A stretch of 64,000 nt of DNA from UBA1822 sp963615055 (GCA_963615055.1 CAVEFO010000002.1:33180-97179), one strand, 5' to 3'. Shown: positions 1 to 9,917, counted from the first letter of the stretch. Numbers and translations are program-made. Notes: a model not told the origin generated them from the sequence alone.

Positions 1-1
1 T

Positions 2-3000
2 TTTGTTTCCGGCGGGGATTTGTATACAGAAGTGCGGCCGACCGGAAGTAAAAAAGTCGACGGTGTCGGAGATTATGAATACATTGACAAGGATCAGACG
101 ACGGCTCAAAATTTAATCTCACTCGACGCGGCCATTGCTGAGAATAAGTATCAAGGCAGTGATACGATTTCCATTGCTAAGGCGGACGGGGATACGGCGT
201 ACACCGTCAAAGTCAAGAATATGGCGATGAGCACAGCGGCGACAGATGAAGCGGTGAATGGCACGACGAAGGCACAGGGCGAAAATGCGGTGGCTTTCGG
301 CGTAGGTGCGGAAGCATTGGCCAAGGATGCGCAGGCTTTCGGTACGGGTGCACAGGTTTACAGCGATACGACCTTGTCATCTTATGGGGCGACGGGTCAG
401 GATGGGATTGCTATCGGGACTGAGGCGAAGACGTCCGGATCATATGGTATTGCTCTCGGCAAGAGTGCCAGTGCCGGCGTCGGTGGGACTATTGCTATCG
501 GTGCCGGAGCGCAAGTATATGTGGATTCGAGCATTTCTGCCAGTTTGGGTGCTATCGGTCTGTATGGTATCGCGATTGGTTACAATGCCAAGACATCGGG
601 GGCGCAGGGTGTCGCTGTTGGGTATAAGGCACTTGCAAGTGTGGGTGGCACGACGGCTGTCGGGCGGGAAGCACAAGCAATCGATTTGTATGCGACAGCC
701 ATCGGTGCCAAAGCACAGGCGAATGAGAATGAGTCGGTCGCAGCCGGGTATACGGCTCTCGCAAAAGGGACATTTTCCGTAGCCATCGGCAGTGGTTCGC
801 AAGCGGGGGCTCGTCAGTCACTTGCTATTGGTTATCAGGCGGCGGCGTCCGCAGATGAAACCGTCGCTATCGGCCGGTATTCGAAAGCGTCCGGTTCCGA
901 ATCAGCGGTTGTCGGCGGCGGCGCGATTGGGGCCGGTGTTTACTCGACGGCTATCGGGAACAGTGCGGAAGCGGCCGGACAGGCCACGGCGGCTTTCGGC
1001 TCGGCGTCTGTAGCTCTCGGCGAGAGTGCGACGGCGCTCGGCAATGGTGCGAAAGCATATGCAAATTATTCTATAGCGCTTGGCCGGAATGCGACGGTCG
1101 GTATCGAATCGGAAAGAAATGCTGACGGCTCGTCTAAAGGCAATATGGCACAAGAGAGCCGGTACGGTATCGCCATTGGTGACGGTTCGCAAGCAAGCGC
1201 GTTTTTCACTCTTGCTTTGGGGCCGGGCGCTTATGCGGGTGGCACGTTTTCTAATGCTATCGGGTATCAATCCTATGCGACGGCGAAAGGGGCTGTGGCA
1301 ATCGGGACGCAATCCGTGGCGAGTGTGGCGACTGCGAAAGAAACTTTGACGGATGGCACCAGTGCGAATGTGTCGACTGTTTCCTTCGGGCATCAGAATG
1401 GAGATGCGTATAAAGCTTACGACGAAGGGACGCATACGCATTCTTCGGTGGAGGAAAGATACACGGATGTTGCGTTGTCCCGTCTTACGAATGTCGCGGA
1501 AGGGAAAGCGGATACGGATGCGGTCAATTTCTCGCAGATCGAAACGGTGGCCAGAAGCGGGAATGAGGAAAAGAACGGCGTATACATCCAATCCAGTTTG
1601 ACGGATGGAGCGCTCAATGCCGATGGTACCGTTGGCAAGAATTTGGCGGCTCTCGATGCGAAAGCGGTCGCAGTTACGGCAGTCAATACGGTCAGCCTTT
1701 CGACGGATGCGCGTGATACCGCAAAGACGGAGCAAGGGAAGAAGAATGAAATCGTCGCCAATGACGGGACTGTGCTGGCGACATTTACGGAGATGGAAGC
1801 GGTTTCTGATACGGACACGGGATTTGTTTCCGGTGCGGATCTTTACAAGGAAGTGCGGCCGGTGGACGGTGACATTGTCAAAAATGGGAAGACGACGGCT
1901 GAAAATCTGAAAGCATTGGAAGAGGCGTTGGCCGGGAATGCGTATCAGGGCAGTGACACGATTTCTATTTCCAAGGCGGAAGGGGATACGGCTTATACTG
2001 TCAAAGTCAAGAATATGGCGATGAGTGAAGAGGTGGAAGCGGCGGCGTCCGCGCCAACGGCAGTGGGTCTCAATGCGATCGCTTTCGGGGTCGGTGCTAA
2101 AGCTTCCGGGGATTACACGATGGTCTTGGGACATGGCAGTGAAGCGGAAGGCGAGGGCGCGACTGCGCTGGGTGCCGATAACAATGTAAAGGGACAATAT
2201 TCCGTGGCTATCGGTACGATGAATACGGCATCGTCTTCCGGTGGAACGACCAGTGAAGGAACGATTGAGGAGGATGAGGTCGCGCTGAATGCGGCAATCG
2301 GTGCCGGAAACTATGCGACGGGTCCTTATTATTCCAGTGCTGTCGGCGTGCAGAATTCTGCGACGGCGGCGCAGGCGGTGGCGTATGGGTATTACAACCA
2401 GGCGACCGGAGAAGGGGCATCGGCTGTGGGCGGTGCGAATACGGTGAGTGGGATGTATGCCACGGCCGTCGGGTCTAATAATGTGGCGACCGGTCAGATG
2501 GCGACGGCGATTGGGTACGGGAACCAAGCCGTCAATAATATGTCCATGGCTATCGGAACATCGGCGACGGCGACCGGTGAGGGTGCGACGGCTATCGGTT
2601 ACCAAGCAGCAGCGTCTGTCGGCCCCAAAACGGAATCGGGGAATACGGTGCTGACGGTTTCTTTCGGACATGATCCCGACGATATTGATCCCACGACGCT
2701 GACGGAGGAAACACCGACCGGAACGACGTATGGGACGACAGTGCTTTCGCGTCTCACGCATGTGGCGGACGGTAAGTCGATAACAGATGCGGCCAATTTC
2801 GGCCAGATTGCTAAAACCGGACAGACGGTGAATTTGGGGACGACGACAACCACGGTTAATGGAAAAACCATCACGGCGAACCAAGTGGCGGCGAATAACG
2901 GTACGGTGCTGGCAACGTTCACGAAAGTGGGAGATACGCTGACTGCGAGTGACACAGGTTTTGTTTCCGGTGCGGATTTGTATAAAGAAACTCGTGAAGA

Positions 3001-6000
3001 GATTACATCGACGAATTACATTGCAAAAGGTAATACCGCGGGCGCCAATCTGAATGCTTTGGCGGAAAAGATTGGGGAAGAAAAAGGGGTGACCGATGTT
3101 TATGACGCGACAGACACGGTCGAAGACCAGATTTACAAAGTGGCCAATACGCGTGTCGCCAAAGATCAGACGGTGTCCTTGGCGACGACTTCGGGCACGA
3201 ATGCGACTAATGTGATCAAAGATGCGGACGGAAATGTTCTCGTCACGATGGCGGCCGGTACGGTTTCTTCCGGGAATAACAATTTCGTTTCCGGCGGTCA
3301 AGTCTGGGCAAATGATGTCAAAAATCAGTCGTATGACGTGCAGGGAGATGGCACGGTCACGATTAAGAACAATGTGAATGGTACAGCTTTCACTATTACT
3401 GGCATTGGCTCCGGTTCATCCATTGTGATTGGAGATGGGGCGGAGTCGGCGCATTGGGTCGATCTCGTCTGGAACGGGGCGGTCGATGATGACAATGTGA
3501 CGCGCGGGATGAATTCGGCGGCGTACGGGTATCAGGCAAATGCTTCCGGGGAAGCGGCGACGGCGCTTGGCTATAATGCGCAGGCCGGCGGAGTGAATTC
3601 CGTGGCACTCGGCTCTGGATCCGTTGCGGAGGAAGATGAGGTGGTCTCAGTCGGCGGTGGTGATGTGGCGACACGCCGTATCATAAATGTCGCTAACGGG
3701 ACATCAAATAGCGATGCGGCGACGTACGGCCAGACATTCAAGGCTGCGACGGTCGAACTGACGTCTACCAAGAATACCATCACGTCTCATGACGGAGAGA
3801 CGACGGTTACTTTCAAAATGGGGGCGGTTTCCAATAACAATACCGGCTTCATTTCCGGTGGGCAACTTTATACGGAAGGTCGTGTCAAGGGAAACGACTA
3901 TCATGCCCTTGATAAGGCCAATACAATCGCGCAAAATTTGGAAGCTTTGGATGCGGCGCTCGGAAATAATACGTCGATGGTCGTGGGGGATGAAGATACT
4001 CACGCGCTCGATATTTCGTGGAATCAAGAATCCGGAGAGGCGGCCGGACGCGGCACCAATTCGGCAGCATACGGGTATCAGGCAAATGCTTCCGGGGAAG
4101 GGGCAGTGGCTCTTGGCTACAATGCGAAGGCCGGCGGAGTGAATTCCGTGGCGCTTGGCTCCGGTTCCGTGGCGGAGGAAGATAATGTTATTTCCGTCGG
4201 CGGCGGTGATGTGGAAACGCGTAAGATTGTGAATGTAGCGTATGGTGCCGATTCGCATGATGCGGCGGCTGTGGGGCAGCTGATTGCCGGAGCTTCGAAC
4301 GCGACTTCGACAGATAAGACAAAAGCGCAGACGGCAACGCTGACATTTAAGGATACGACGCAGACCGCTCTTACCATCGAGGTTCCCGGACAAGGAACAG
4401 TGGATGCTGGTGATCAACGTCTTGTTTCCGGCGCGACGCTTTACGGTGAAACGAGAAATGCTATTGCGACGACCAACCAGACATTGCACTATGTCAGCGA
4501 ACAGGATGCGGCGAACAATCTCTTGGCTTTAGATAAAGCCATCGGAAAGACAGCGAAAGGAAAGTATATTTCGGCGCAGGATGGAGACAGTGTGACCGTC
4601 GCGACGAATTTGGTCGAGCTGGATCAGGCGTTGAAAGATTTTGATGAGACCAGAAACGGTTTGGTTTCTTACGATCAAACAGGGAAACAAATTCAAATCG
4701 GATCGGGCGTCGAGGCAGATACGATTTCTGCGGGGGCTCGTCGGATAACAAATGTCACGGCGGGCACGGCGGATACGGATGCCGTCAATAAGAAACAACT
4801 CGACACGGCGATTGCCGGCACAAATTATACGGCGGGGAATGATTATGTCACGGTGGACAATGCGGCCCGCACAATTTCTGTCGATGTTTTGGGTGCAGTT
4901 TCGTCAGGGGATACTGGAATCGTCACCGGCGGGACTGTCTATAATTCGATTGTCAAAAATGCGACGTATAGCGTGAACAGTGATAAGAAGACGGTCACGG
5001 TGAAAAACGGGGCGAATCAGACGGCATTCACATTGGATTTGGATGGTCTTGCCGACGAAGGCGTAACGTATGAGGCGGGAAATTATATTTCCATATCCGA
5101 CGCTAACCAAATTTCTGTCGACGTCGCAGGGAACGTTTCGTCAGGGAATGCTGGAATCGTCACCGGCGGGACTGTCTATAATTCGATTGTCAAAAATGCG
5201 ACGTATAGCGTGAACAGTGACAAGAAGACCGTCACGGTGAAAAACGGGGCAAATCAGACGGCATTCACATTGGATTTGTCCGGGCTTCCCAGCGGCAGTG
5301 GCAGTGGTGTAACCTATGAGGCCGGTGATCATATTTCCATGTCTTCCGACAATAAGATTTCTGTCACGGCGGATGGGGCTGTGGCGAAGAACAATAGCGG
5401 TCTTGTGACAGGTGGCACGGTGTATGATGCTATTCAAACACAAATCGGGCAAATCACGCCATACACGGGAGATGATGAGACGATTGCCGTCACGGATAAG
5501 AAAATTTCCGCCAAGACGGGAGAGATTGGCTCCGGGGTCAAGACGCTGGTCACGGGGGATACGGCATATCAGGCACTTGTCAAGAACGCAACGTATTCGC
5601 TTAATGACGACAAGAAGACAATCACGGTGAAGAACGGAGCCGATCAGACCGCCTTCACACTAAATCTGGATGGGCTTGCCGGTGGGAGCGGCACGACGTA
5701 CGAGGCCGGTGACCATATTTCTATTTCTTCCGACAATGTGATTTCCGTCAAGACGGATGGGAAGATTGAGAGCGGTAATACCGGTATCGTGACGGGTGGC
5801 GCTATCTATGAAAAGGTCGGCGATACGACGAAACTTTCTGAAGCCGGTCTCGGGGAGAACCTGACGGACAGTGTGCTGAATGTCAATTCCCGCATCGGGA
5901 GACTTGACAACGATATTTCGAAAGCCGGTGCCGGTGCAGCTGCTTTGGCGGCGCTTCGGCCGGAGGCATTCAATCCGTCGGATAAAGTATCGTTTGCGCT

Positions 6001-6322
6001 GGGCTACGGACACTATCGCGGCACCAGTGCCGGAGCTTTCGGGGCGTTCTATAAGCCGAATGCCGATACGACGCTCTCTGTCGGCGCTACCATCGGAAAT
6101 AGCGACTCGATGATGAATGCGGGTATTTCCTTTAAGCTGGGGAGCCGTGGACAAGGGCTTGGTCTCTACAGCCCGAATGTGGATCTTGTGCGTCAAGTGA
6201 ATGCGCTTCGCGTGGATAACGAACTCCTCAAAGCGGATAATGCCAGGATGAAACAGCAAATTGCGTTGATTCTGGCCAATATGGAAATGTCGGGAACGGT
6301 GAGGAAATCGGTGAAGGAATAA
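2..6322 (+). CDS. Trimeric autotransporter adhesin (YadA-like), 5' end outside window
   Basis: Surface adhesin of the type V secretion class; three chains form a lollipop-like fibre anchored by a shared outer-membrane barrel. The frame is open from base 2, and its first residues (FVSGGDLYTEVRP) match an internal repeat near base 1830, so the true start lies upstream. Many YadA head repeats (AIG.xA / ALGxxAxA) occupy about 280-1340, 2040-2620, 3520-3640 and 4060-4180, separated by stalk and neck segments such as VSGADLY and DAVNxxQ. The membrane anchor lies at about 5930-6150. Unlike classical YadA, the chain continues about 55 residues beyond the barrel as a heptad-rich helix (5'-proximal part VDLVRQVNALRVDNELL) before TAA. 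No other gene in the window is linked to it. Family assignment is firm; the ligand is unknown. Confidence 0.95.
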   Translation, partial: FVSGGDLYTEVRPTGSKKVDGVGDYEYIDKDQTTAQNLISLDAAIAENKYQGSDTISIAKADGDTAYTVKVKNMAMSTAATDEAVNGTTKAQGENAVAFGVGAEALAKDAQAFGTGAQVYSDTTLSSYGATGQDGIAIGTEAKTSGSYGIALGKSASAGVGGTIAIGAGAQVYVDSSISASLGAIGLYGIAIGYNAKTSGAQGVAVGYKALASVGGTTAVGREAQAIDLYATAIGAKAQANENESVAAGYTALAKGTFSVAIGSGSQAGARQSLAIGYQAAASADETVAIGRYSKASGSESAVVGGGAIGAGVYSTAIGNSAEAAGQATAAFGSASVALGESATALGNGAKAYANYSIALGRNATVGIESERNADGSSKGNMAQESRYGIAIGDGSQASAFFTLALGPGAYAGGTFSNAIGYQSYATAKGAVAIGTQSVASVATAKETLTDGTSANVSTVSFGHQNGDAYKAYDEGTHTHSSVEERYTDVALSRLTNVAEGKADTDAVNFSQIETVARSGNEEKNGVYIQSSLTDGALNADGTVGKNLAALDAKAVAVTAVNTVSLSTDARDTAKTEQGKKNEIVANDGTVLATFTEMEAVSDTDTGFVSGADLYKEVRPVDGDIVKNGKTTAENLKALEEALAGNAYQGSDTISISKAEGDTAYTVKVKNMAMSEEVEAAASAPTAVGLNAIAFGVGAKASGDYTMVLGHGSEAEGEGATALGADNNVKGQYSVAIGTMNTASSSGGTTSEGTIEEDEVALNAAIGAGNYATGPYYSSAVGVQNSATAAQAVAYGYYNQATGEGASAVGGANTVSGMYATAVGSNNVATGQMATAIGYGNQAVNNMSMAIGTSATATGEGATAIGYQAAASVGPKTESGNTVLTVSFGHDPDDIDPTTLTEETPTGTTYGTTVLSRLTHVADGKSITDAANFGQIAKTGQTVNLGTTTTTVNGKTITANQVAANNGTVLATFTKVGDTLTASDTGFVSGADLYKETREEITSTNYIAKGNTAGANLNALAEKIGEEKGVTDVYDATDTVEDQIYKVANTRVAKDQTVSLATTSGTNATNVIKDADGNVLVTMAAGTVSSGNNNFVSGGQVWANDVKNQSYDVQGDGTVTIKNNVNGTAFTITGIGSGSSIVIGDGAESAHWVDLVWNGAVDDDNVTRGMNSAAYGYQANASGEAATALGYNAQAGGVNSVALGSGSVAEEDEVVSVGGGDVATRRIINVANGTSNSDAATYGQTFKAATVELTSTKNTITSHDGETTVTFKMGAVSNNNTGFISGGQLYTEGRVKGNDYHALDKANTIAQNLEALDAALGNNTSMVVGDEDTHALDISWNQESGEAAGRGTNSAAYGYQANASGEGAVALGYNAKAGGVNSVALGSGSVAEEDNVISVGGGDVETRKIVNVAYGADSHDAAAVGQLIAGASNATSTDKTKAQTATLTFKDTTQTALTIEVPGQGTVDAGDQRLVSGATLYGETRNAIATTNQTLHYVSEQDAANNLLALDKAIGKTAKGKYISAQDGDSVTVATNLVELDQALKDFDETRNGLVSYDQTGKQIQIGSGVEADTISAGARRITNVTAGTADTDAVNKKQLDTAIAGTNYTAGNDYVTVDNAARTISVDVLGAVSSGDTGIVTGGTVYNSIVKNATYSVNSDKKTVTVKNGANQTAFTLDLDGLADEGVTYEAGNYISISDANQISVDVAGNVSSGNAGIVTGGTVYNSIVKNATYSVNSDKKTVTVKNGANQTAFTLDLSGLPSGSGSGVTYEAGDHISMSSDNKISVTADGAVAKNNSGLVTGGTVYDAIQTQIGQITPYTGDDETIAVTDKKISAKTGEIGSGVKTLVTGDTAYQALVKNATYSLNDDKKTITVKNGADQTAFTLNLDGLAGGSGTTYEAGDHISISSDNVISVKTDGKIESGNTGIVTGGAIYEKVGDTTKLSEAGLGENLTDSVLNVNSRIGRLDNDISKAGAGAAALAALRPEAFNPSDKVSFALGYGHYRGTSAGAFGAFYKPNADTTLSVGATIGNSDSMMNAGISFKLGSRGQGLGLYSPNVDLVRQVNALRVDNELLKADNARMKQQIALILANMEMSGTVRKSVKE
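4898..5278 (+). repeat. Direct repeat inside the trimeric autotransporter stalk
   Basis: Two almost identical blocks of 144 bp (4898-5041 and 5135-5278, 237-bp period) encode the stalk motif GIVTGGTVYNSIVKNATYS followed by VNSDKKTVTVKNG. A more diverged third unit lies around 5550-5680. Such DNA identity inside one gene suggests recent duplication and allows length change by recombination. Confidence 0.85.
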
Positions 6323-6334
6323 TTTTTTGTTTTG

Positions 6335-6372
6335 TTTTTCATAAGATGTGACATCGCGAGTCTTATGAAAAA
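6335..6372. terminator. AT-rich stem-loop after the autotransporter gene
   Basis: A perfect 12-bp stem (TTTTTCATAAGA pairing with TCTTATGAAAAA) with a 14-base loop sits 13 bases after the stop codon. It is AT-rich and has no long T-run on the plus side, so termination is uncertain. Confidence 0.4.
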
Positions 6373-6524
6373 TAAAATGGTTATATGCGTGATAATAATC
6401 ATCGCGGTGTACTGCTTTAGGTGGAATTGTCGGGTGCAGTGATAAGGATAAAAGTGCGTCACCCCCCCTCATTATTGGGCATCCGGCTTTCCATAATACT
6501 TCTCCAACGCCGGAAACGGTTGTG

Positions 6525-6553
6525 AAAGGGGCGGCTTTATGGCTGCCTCTTTT
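6525..6553 (+). terminator. Probable rho-independent terminator
   Basis: An 11-bp G/C-rich stem with two G-T pairs (AAAGGGGCGGC with GGCTGCCTCTT) and a short loop is followed by TTTT. It lies about 200 bases after the adhesin stop and before the lar promoter. The rest of the 6323-6683 gap contains no credible gene. Confidence 0.5.
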
Positions 6554-6605
6554 GCGTGGAGTGTTTTTATGCTTCCGTTGCATGAGAAATACAGCGCGGG
6601 AGGCA

Positions 6606-6634
6606 TTGGCGATTTCTTTTGTTTCCTTTATAAT
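6606..6634 (+). promoter_or_regulatory. Putative sigma-A promoter of larEBC
   Basis: TTGGCG, 17 bases, then a perfect TATAAT at 6629-6634, about 50 bases before larE. The -35 matches the consensus at four of six positions. Confidence 0.5.
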
Positions 6635-6683
6635 GGGGAAGAATTTTATTTTGAAGGTATAAAATTAAAACGAGGATTTTGGG

Positions 6684-7505
6684 ATGGATAGACTTTCGGA
6701 AAAAGAAAAAGTTTTGGAGGAGCGGCTTCGGCGGATGGGATCGGTTTTGATCGCTTTTTCGGGCGGCGTGGATTCTTCGTATTTATTGCATGTGGCGCAT
6801 CGGGTGCTGGGAGAGGCGGCGGAGGCCGTGACGATGCGGCTGGCGACGGTGCCGGCGCGCGAGGGGAAAGAGGCGGAGGAGTTTTGCCGCGAGCACGGGA
6901 TTAGGCAGCGTGTGCTTTCGGCCGATCAGCTTTCGATTCCGGGATTTTCGGGCAATCCGCCGGATCGTTGCTATTTGTGCAAGCGGTTTTTGTTTCAGAA
7001 TTTGAAGAAACTGGCGGCACAGGACGGTTTTTCTTTCGTGGCGGACGGGACGAATGCGGACGACACGAAGGGGTATCGGCCGGGGCTTGCGGCGCTCTCG
7101 GAGCTTTCCATTGTCTCGCCGCTTTGTGAGGCGGGACTGTCCAAGACAGAGATTCGGGAGTTGTCGCGGCGCGCGGGGCTGGCGACGGCGGATCGGCCTT
7201 CGTTTGCGTGTATGGCGACGCGTTTTCCGTACGGGGCGCAGCTTACGGAGGCGGGGCTTTCGCGGGTGGAGGCGGCGGAGGATTTTCTCTTTGCGCACGG
7301 TTTCACGCAATTTCGGGTGCGGGTGTATGGAGACATCGCGCGCATCGAGGTGCCGGAAGCGGATTTGGTGCGACTTTTGGAGATTCGAGAGAAAACGGTT
7401 CGCCGGTTTTCGGAGATTGGATTTTTGTACGTGACGATGGATTTGGCGGGGTTCCGATCCGGCTCGATGGATGAAGGACGGACGAAAGGAGGAAGCGGCG
7501 CATGA
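6684..7505 (+). CDS. larE: ATP-dependent sacrificial sulfur transferase LarE
   Basis: Cytoplasmic PP-loop enzyme of the LarE family. It adenylylates the biscarboxylated pyridinium mononucleotide and transfers sulfur from one of its own cysteines, a step in making the nickel-pincer nucleotide cofactor. The PP-loop SGGVDSS is at residues 26-32. The sulfur-donor region reads RPSFACMATRFPYG, with the cysteine at residue 176, the same number as the sacrificial Cys of the Lactobacillus plantarum enzyme. A CYLC motif is at 96-99. At 273 residues the length is normal. The ATG has an upstream AGG. It is the first gene of larE-larB-larC and overlaps larB by four bases (ATGA), implying translational coupling. 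Confidence 0.93.
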   Translation: MDRLSEKEKVLEERLRRMGSVLIAFSGGVDSSYLLHVAHRVLGEAAEAVTMRLATVPAREGKEAEEFCREHGIRQRVLSADQLSIPGFSGNPPDRCYLCKRFLFQNLKKLAAQDGFSFVADGTNADDTKGYRPGLAALSELSIVSPLCEAGLSKTEIRELSRRAGLATADRPSFACMATRFPYGAQLTEAGLSRVEAAEDFLFAHGFTQFRVRVYGDIARIEVPEADLVRLLEIREKTVRRFSEIGFLYVTMDLAGFRSGSMDEGRTKGGSGA

Positions 7506-8266
7506 TGATGACGGATATTTTGGAGCGTGTCAGCCTCGGGGAACTTTCTGCGGCAGAGGCGGCGGCGCTCTTATCGGAGGCCGAGAAGGGAAAAACGTAT
7601 TGCGAGATGGGTTTTGCGAAGCCGGATACGGGGCGGCGCGCGCGGCAGGGGTTCCCGGAGGTCGTGTATTGCGAAGGGAAACCGGACGCGTATCTGGCGG
7701 ACATTTTTGAGCGGCTTCTGTCGGAGAACGGGGAAATTTTCGGGACACGGGCTTCCGAGCGGCAAGCGGAAATCGTGCGGGGGCGCATCCCGGATATTTC
7801 CTACGATCCGATTTCGCGCATTTTGAAAAAGGAAAGACCGGATAAGGAAAAAATCGGTGGGATCGTCGTCGCCACGGCCGGGACGTCGGATATTCCGGTC
7901 GCGGAGGAGGCGGCGCAGACGGCGGAATTTTTCGGGACGCGCGTCACGCGAGTTTATGACGTGGGCGTGTCAGGGCTGCATCGGCTGCTCTCGCATGAGG
8001 AGACGCTGACGGCGGCGCATTGTGTCGTGGCGGTCGCCGGGATGGAGGGAGCGCTCGCCAGTGTGATCGGTGGGCTTGTCAAAAACCCGGTGATTGCGGT
8101 GCCGACGTCGGTCGGATACGGTGCGAGTTTCCACGGACTGTCGGCGCTTTTGACGATGCTGAATTCTTGTGCGAACGGCATTGTGACGGTGAATATCGAC
8201 AACGGTTTCGGCGCGGGGTATGTGGCGACGCAAATCAATCGTTTGGCGGAAGGGAAAGGGATATGA
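7502..8266 (+). CDS. larB: Pyridinium-3,5-biscarboxylic acid mononucleotide synthase LarB
   Basis: Carboxylates and hydrolyses nicotinic acid adenine dinucleotide to the dicarboxylated mononucleotide used by LarE. At 254 residues it has the AIR-carboxylase-like (PurE-like) C-terminal half at about residues 118-245, with the ATAGTSD motif at 127-133 and the glycine-rich stretches GMEGALASVIGG and GYGASFHG. The N-terminal half includes the SYDPISRIL segment typical of LarB. It starts inside the larE stop and its own TGA overlaps the ATG of larC, so the three genes form a tightly coupled operon. Assignment rests on motif recognition and operon context together. Confidence 0.93.
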   Translation: MMMTDILERVSLGELSAAEAAALLSEAEKGKTYCEMGFAKPDTGRRARQGFPEVVYCEGKPDAYLADIFERLLSENGEIFGTRASERQAEIVRGRIPDISYDPISRILKKERPDKEKIGGIVVATAGTSDIPVAEEAAQTAEFFGTRVTRVYDVGVSGLHRLLSHEETLTAAHCVVAVAGMEGALASVIGGLVKNPVIAVPTSVGYGASFHGLSALLTMLNSCANGIVTVNIDNGFGAGYVATQINRLAEGKGI

Positions 8267-9846
8267 TGGAAAAGAAATATTTGTACATTGAGGGGACGAG
8301 CGGCATTAGCGGCGATATGTTCGTCGGCGCGATGATCGATTTGGGTGCGGATTTGGATGTGCTGGGGCGCGCGCTCGATTCCATTCCGGATGAGGGCTTT
8401 GGCGTCGATGTGGCGCGCATCCAAAAGTCCGGGATTGATTGCGTTGATTTCGATGTGTATCTGGAAGAAGATTTGGAAAATTTCGATGACGACATGGCGT
8501 ATCTCTACGGCACGGAGGAGGAAGCGGCTGCGGCGGTCGAAGCGTTCCATCGGGCGTGTGAGGAAGCGGAAGAATGGGATGAGGACTGTGGCTGCGGTTG
8601 TTGTCATCATGAGGATGAAACGGAATGCCAATGCCACCATCATGAGGGCGAAGAAGAGGGTGCGTGTCATTGCCATCATTACGATGAGGATGAAACGGAA
8701 TGCCATGGTCACCATCATGAGCACGATGAAGAGCATGATCATGGCCATTGTCACGAACATGGTGAAGAAGAAGGGCACTGCCACTGCCATCATCATGAGG
8801 ATGGGGCGCCGTGTCACGGTCATGGCGAAGACGCCCATCATCACGGCGAAGACGGGCACCATCATCACCACGCGCATCGCAATCTGGCATCCGTGTCGGC
8901 CATTATCGACGCGGCGGATATGACGCCGCACGCGAAAGAACTGGCGCAGCGGATGTTTCGTATCGTCGCGGAGGCGGAAGCAAAAGCGCATCGGCTGCCG
9001 ATAGACGAAGTGCATTTTCACGAAGTCGGTGCGATTGATTCCGTCGTCGACATCATTTCCGCAGCCGTCTGTTTCGACAATCTCGGTATCACGGATGTCA
9101 TTGTTCCCGTACTTTGCGAAGGACGTGGTACGGTTCGCTGCCAACACGGCGTGCTGCCGGTGCCGGTCCCCGCGACGGCGAATATCGCGGAGGCGTATGG
9201 GCTGAATTTGCAATTCATGGATGTTGCAGGCGAATTTGTCACGCCGACGGGCGCGGCGATTGCGGCGGCGCTTCGGACATCGGATACGCTTCCGGCGCGT
9301 TTCACCGTCGAAAAAATCGGATGCGGCGCCGGGAAACGCGCATACACAGAGCGCCCCGGTTTCCTTCGCGCGATGCTGATTGCGCCGACGGAGGCGGACG
9401 AAGACATTCTGCAATTGACGACGGATATCGACGATTCGACGGGCGAAGCGCTGGGCTATACGGCGGAATGCCTCCTGGCAGCGGGAGCGCGCGACGTGCA
9501 TTTTGCGCCGATTTTCATGAAAAAAGGACGTCCGGCTTGGGAGCTGTCTGTCCTGTGCGATCGTGAGAAAAAAGAAGCGTTGGAAGAAATTATATTTAAG
9601 GAAACGACGACCATCGGCATCCGCGAGATGCCCGTTTCCAGGACTGTCTTGCCGCGAAAAGAAATGTCGGTCGCGACGCCCTACGGAGATGTCAAGGTAA
9701 AAGGCGTCATCCGCGGCGGCGTTTTCTGCGGCTATCCGGAATACGAATCCGTCCGTCTTCGCGCGAAAGAAACCGGCGCGGCTTTTACGGACGTGTACGA
9801 CGCGGCAAAGAATAAGGCAGAATTGAGGATGGAGGGGCGCGACTGA
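8263..9846 (+). CDS. larC: Nickel insertion protein LarC (single-frame LarC1-LarC2)
   Basis: CTP-dependent nickel insertase that completes the nickel-pincer nucleotide cofactor. The 527-residue product starts MMEKKYLYIEGTSGISGDM (a typical LarC start) and ends in the LarC2 domain. Between them, residues about 108-206 form an extreme His/Cys/Asp/Glu-rich insert (runs such as CGCGCCHHED and HHHHHAH), a likely nickel store or sensor. In L. plantarum larC is read as two frames joined by programmed frameshifting; here the whole protein is in one frame, so no shift is needed. ATG at 8263 or 8266 overlaps the larB stop. No larA (lactate racemase) lies in the window, so the cofactor user is elsewhere. 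Confidence 0.93.
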   Translation: MMEKKYLYIEGTSGISGDMFVGAMIDLGADLDVLGRALDSIPDEGFGVDVARIQKSGIDCVDFDVYLEEDLENFDDDMAYLYGTEEEAAAAVEAFHRACEEAEEWDEDCGCGCCHHEDETECQCHHHEGEEEGACHCHHYDEDETECHGHHHEHDEEHDHGHCHEHGEEEGHCHCHHHEDGAPCHGHGEDAHHHGEDGHHHHHAHRNLASVSAIIDAADMTPHAKELAQRMFRIVAEAEAKAHRLPIDEVHFHEVGAIDSVVDIISAAVCFDNLGITDVIVPVLCEGRGTVRCQHGVLPVPVPATANIAEAYGLNLQFMDVAGEFVTPTGAAIAAALRTSDTLPARFTVEKIGCGAGKRAYTERPGFLRAMLIAPTEADEDILQLTTDIDDSTGEALGYTAECLLAAGARDVHFAPIFMKKGRPAWELSVLCDREKKEALEEIIFKETTTIGIREMPVSRTVLPRKEMSVATPYGDVKVKGVIRGGVFCGYPEYESVRLRAKETGAAFTDVYDAAKNKAELRMEGRD

Positions 9847-9882
9847 GGCAGTTTTTGTTTTGATGAAAATTCAAAAAATCTC

Positions 9883-9911
9883 TTGACAGGATTCCCTTCG
9901 TTTGATATAGT
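9883..9911 (+). promoter_or_regulatory. Sigma-A promoter of the T-box leader
   Basis: Perfect TTGACA, 17-base spacer, TATAGT. Transcription would start near 9918, at the base of the T-box leader. Confidence 0.8.
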
Positions 9912-9917
9912 ATCGCC

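Noticed and set aside
8590..8885. Programmed frameshift between larC1 and larC2
   Set aside because: The full LarC is already in one frame, so no shift is needed.
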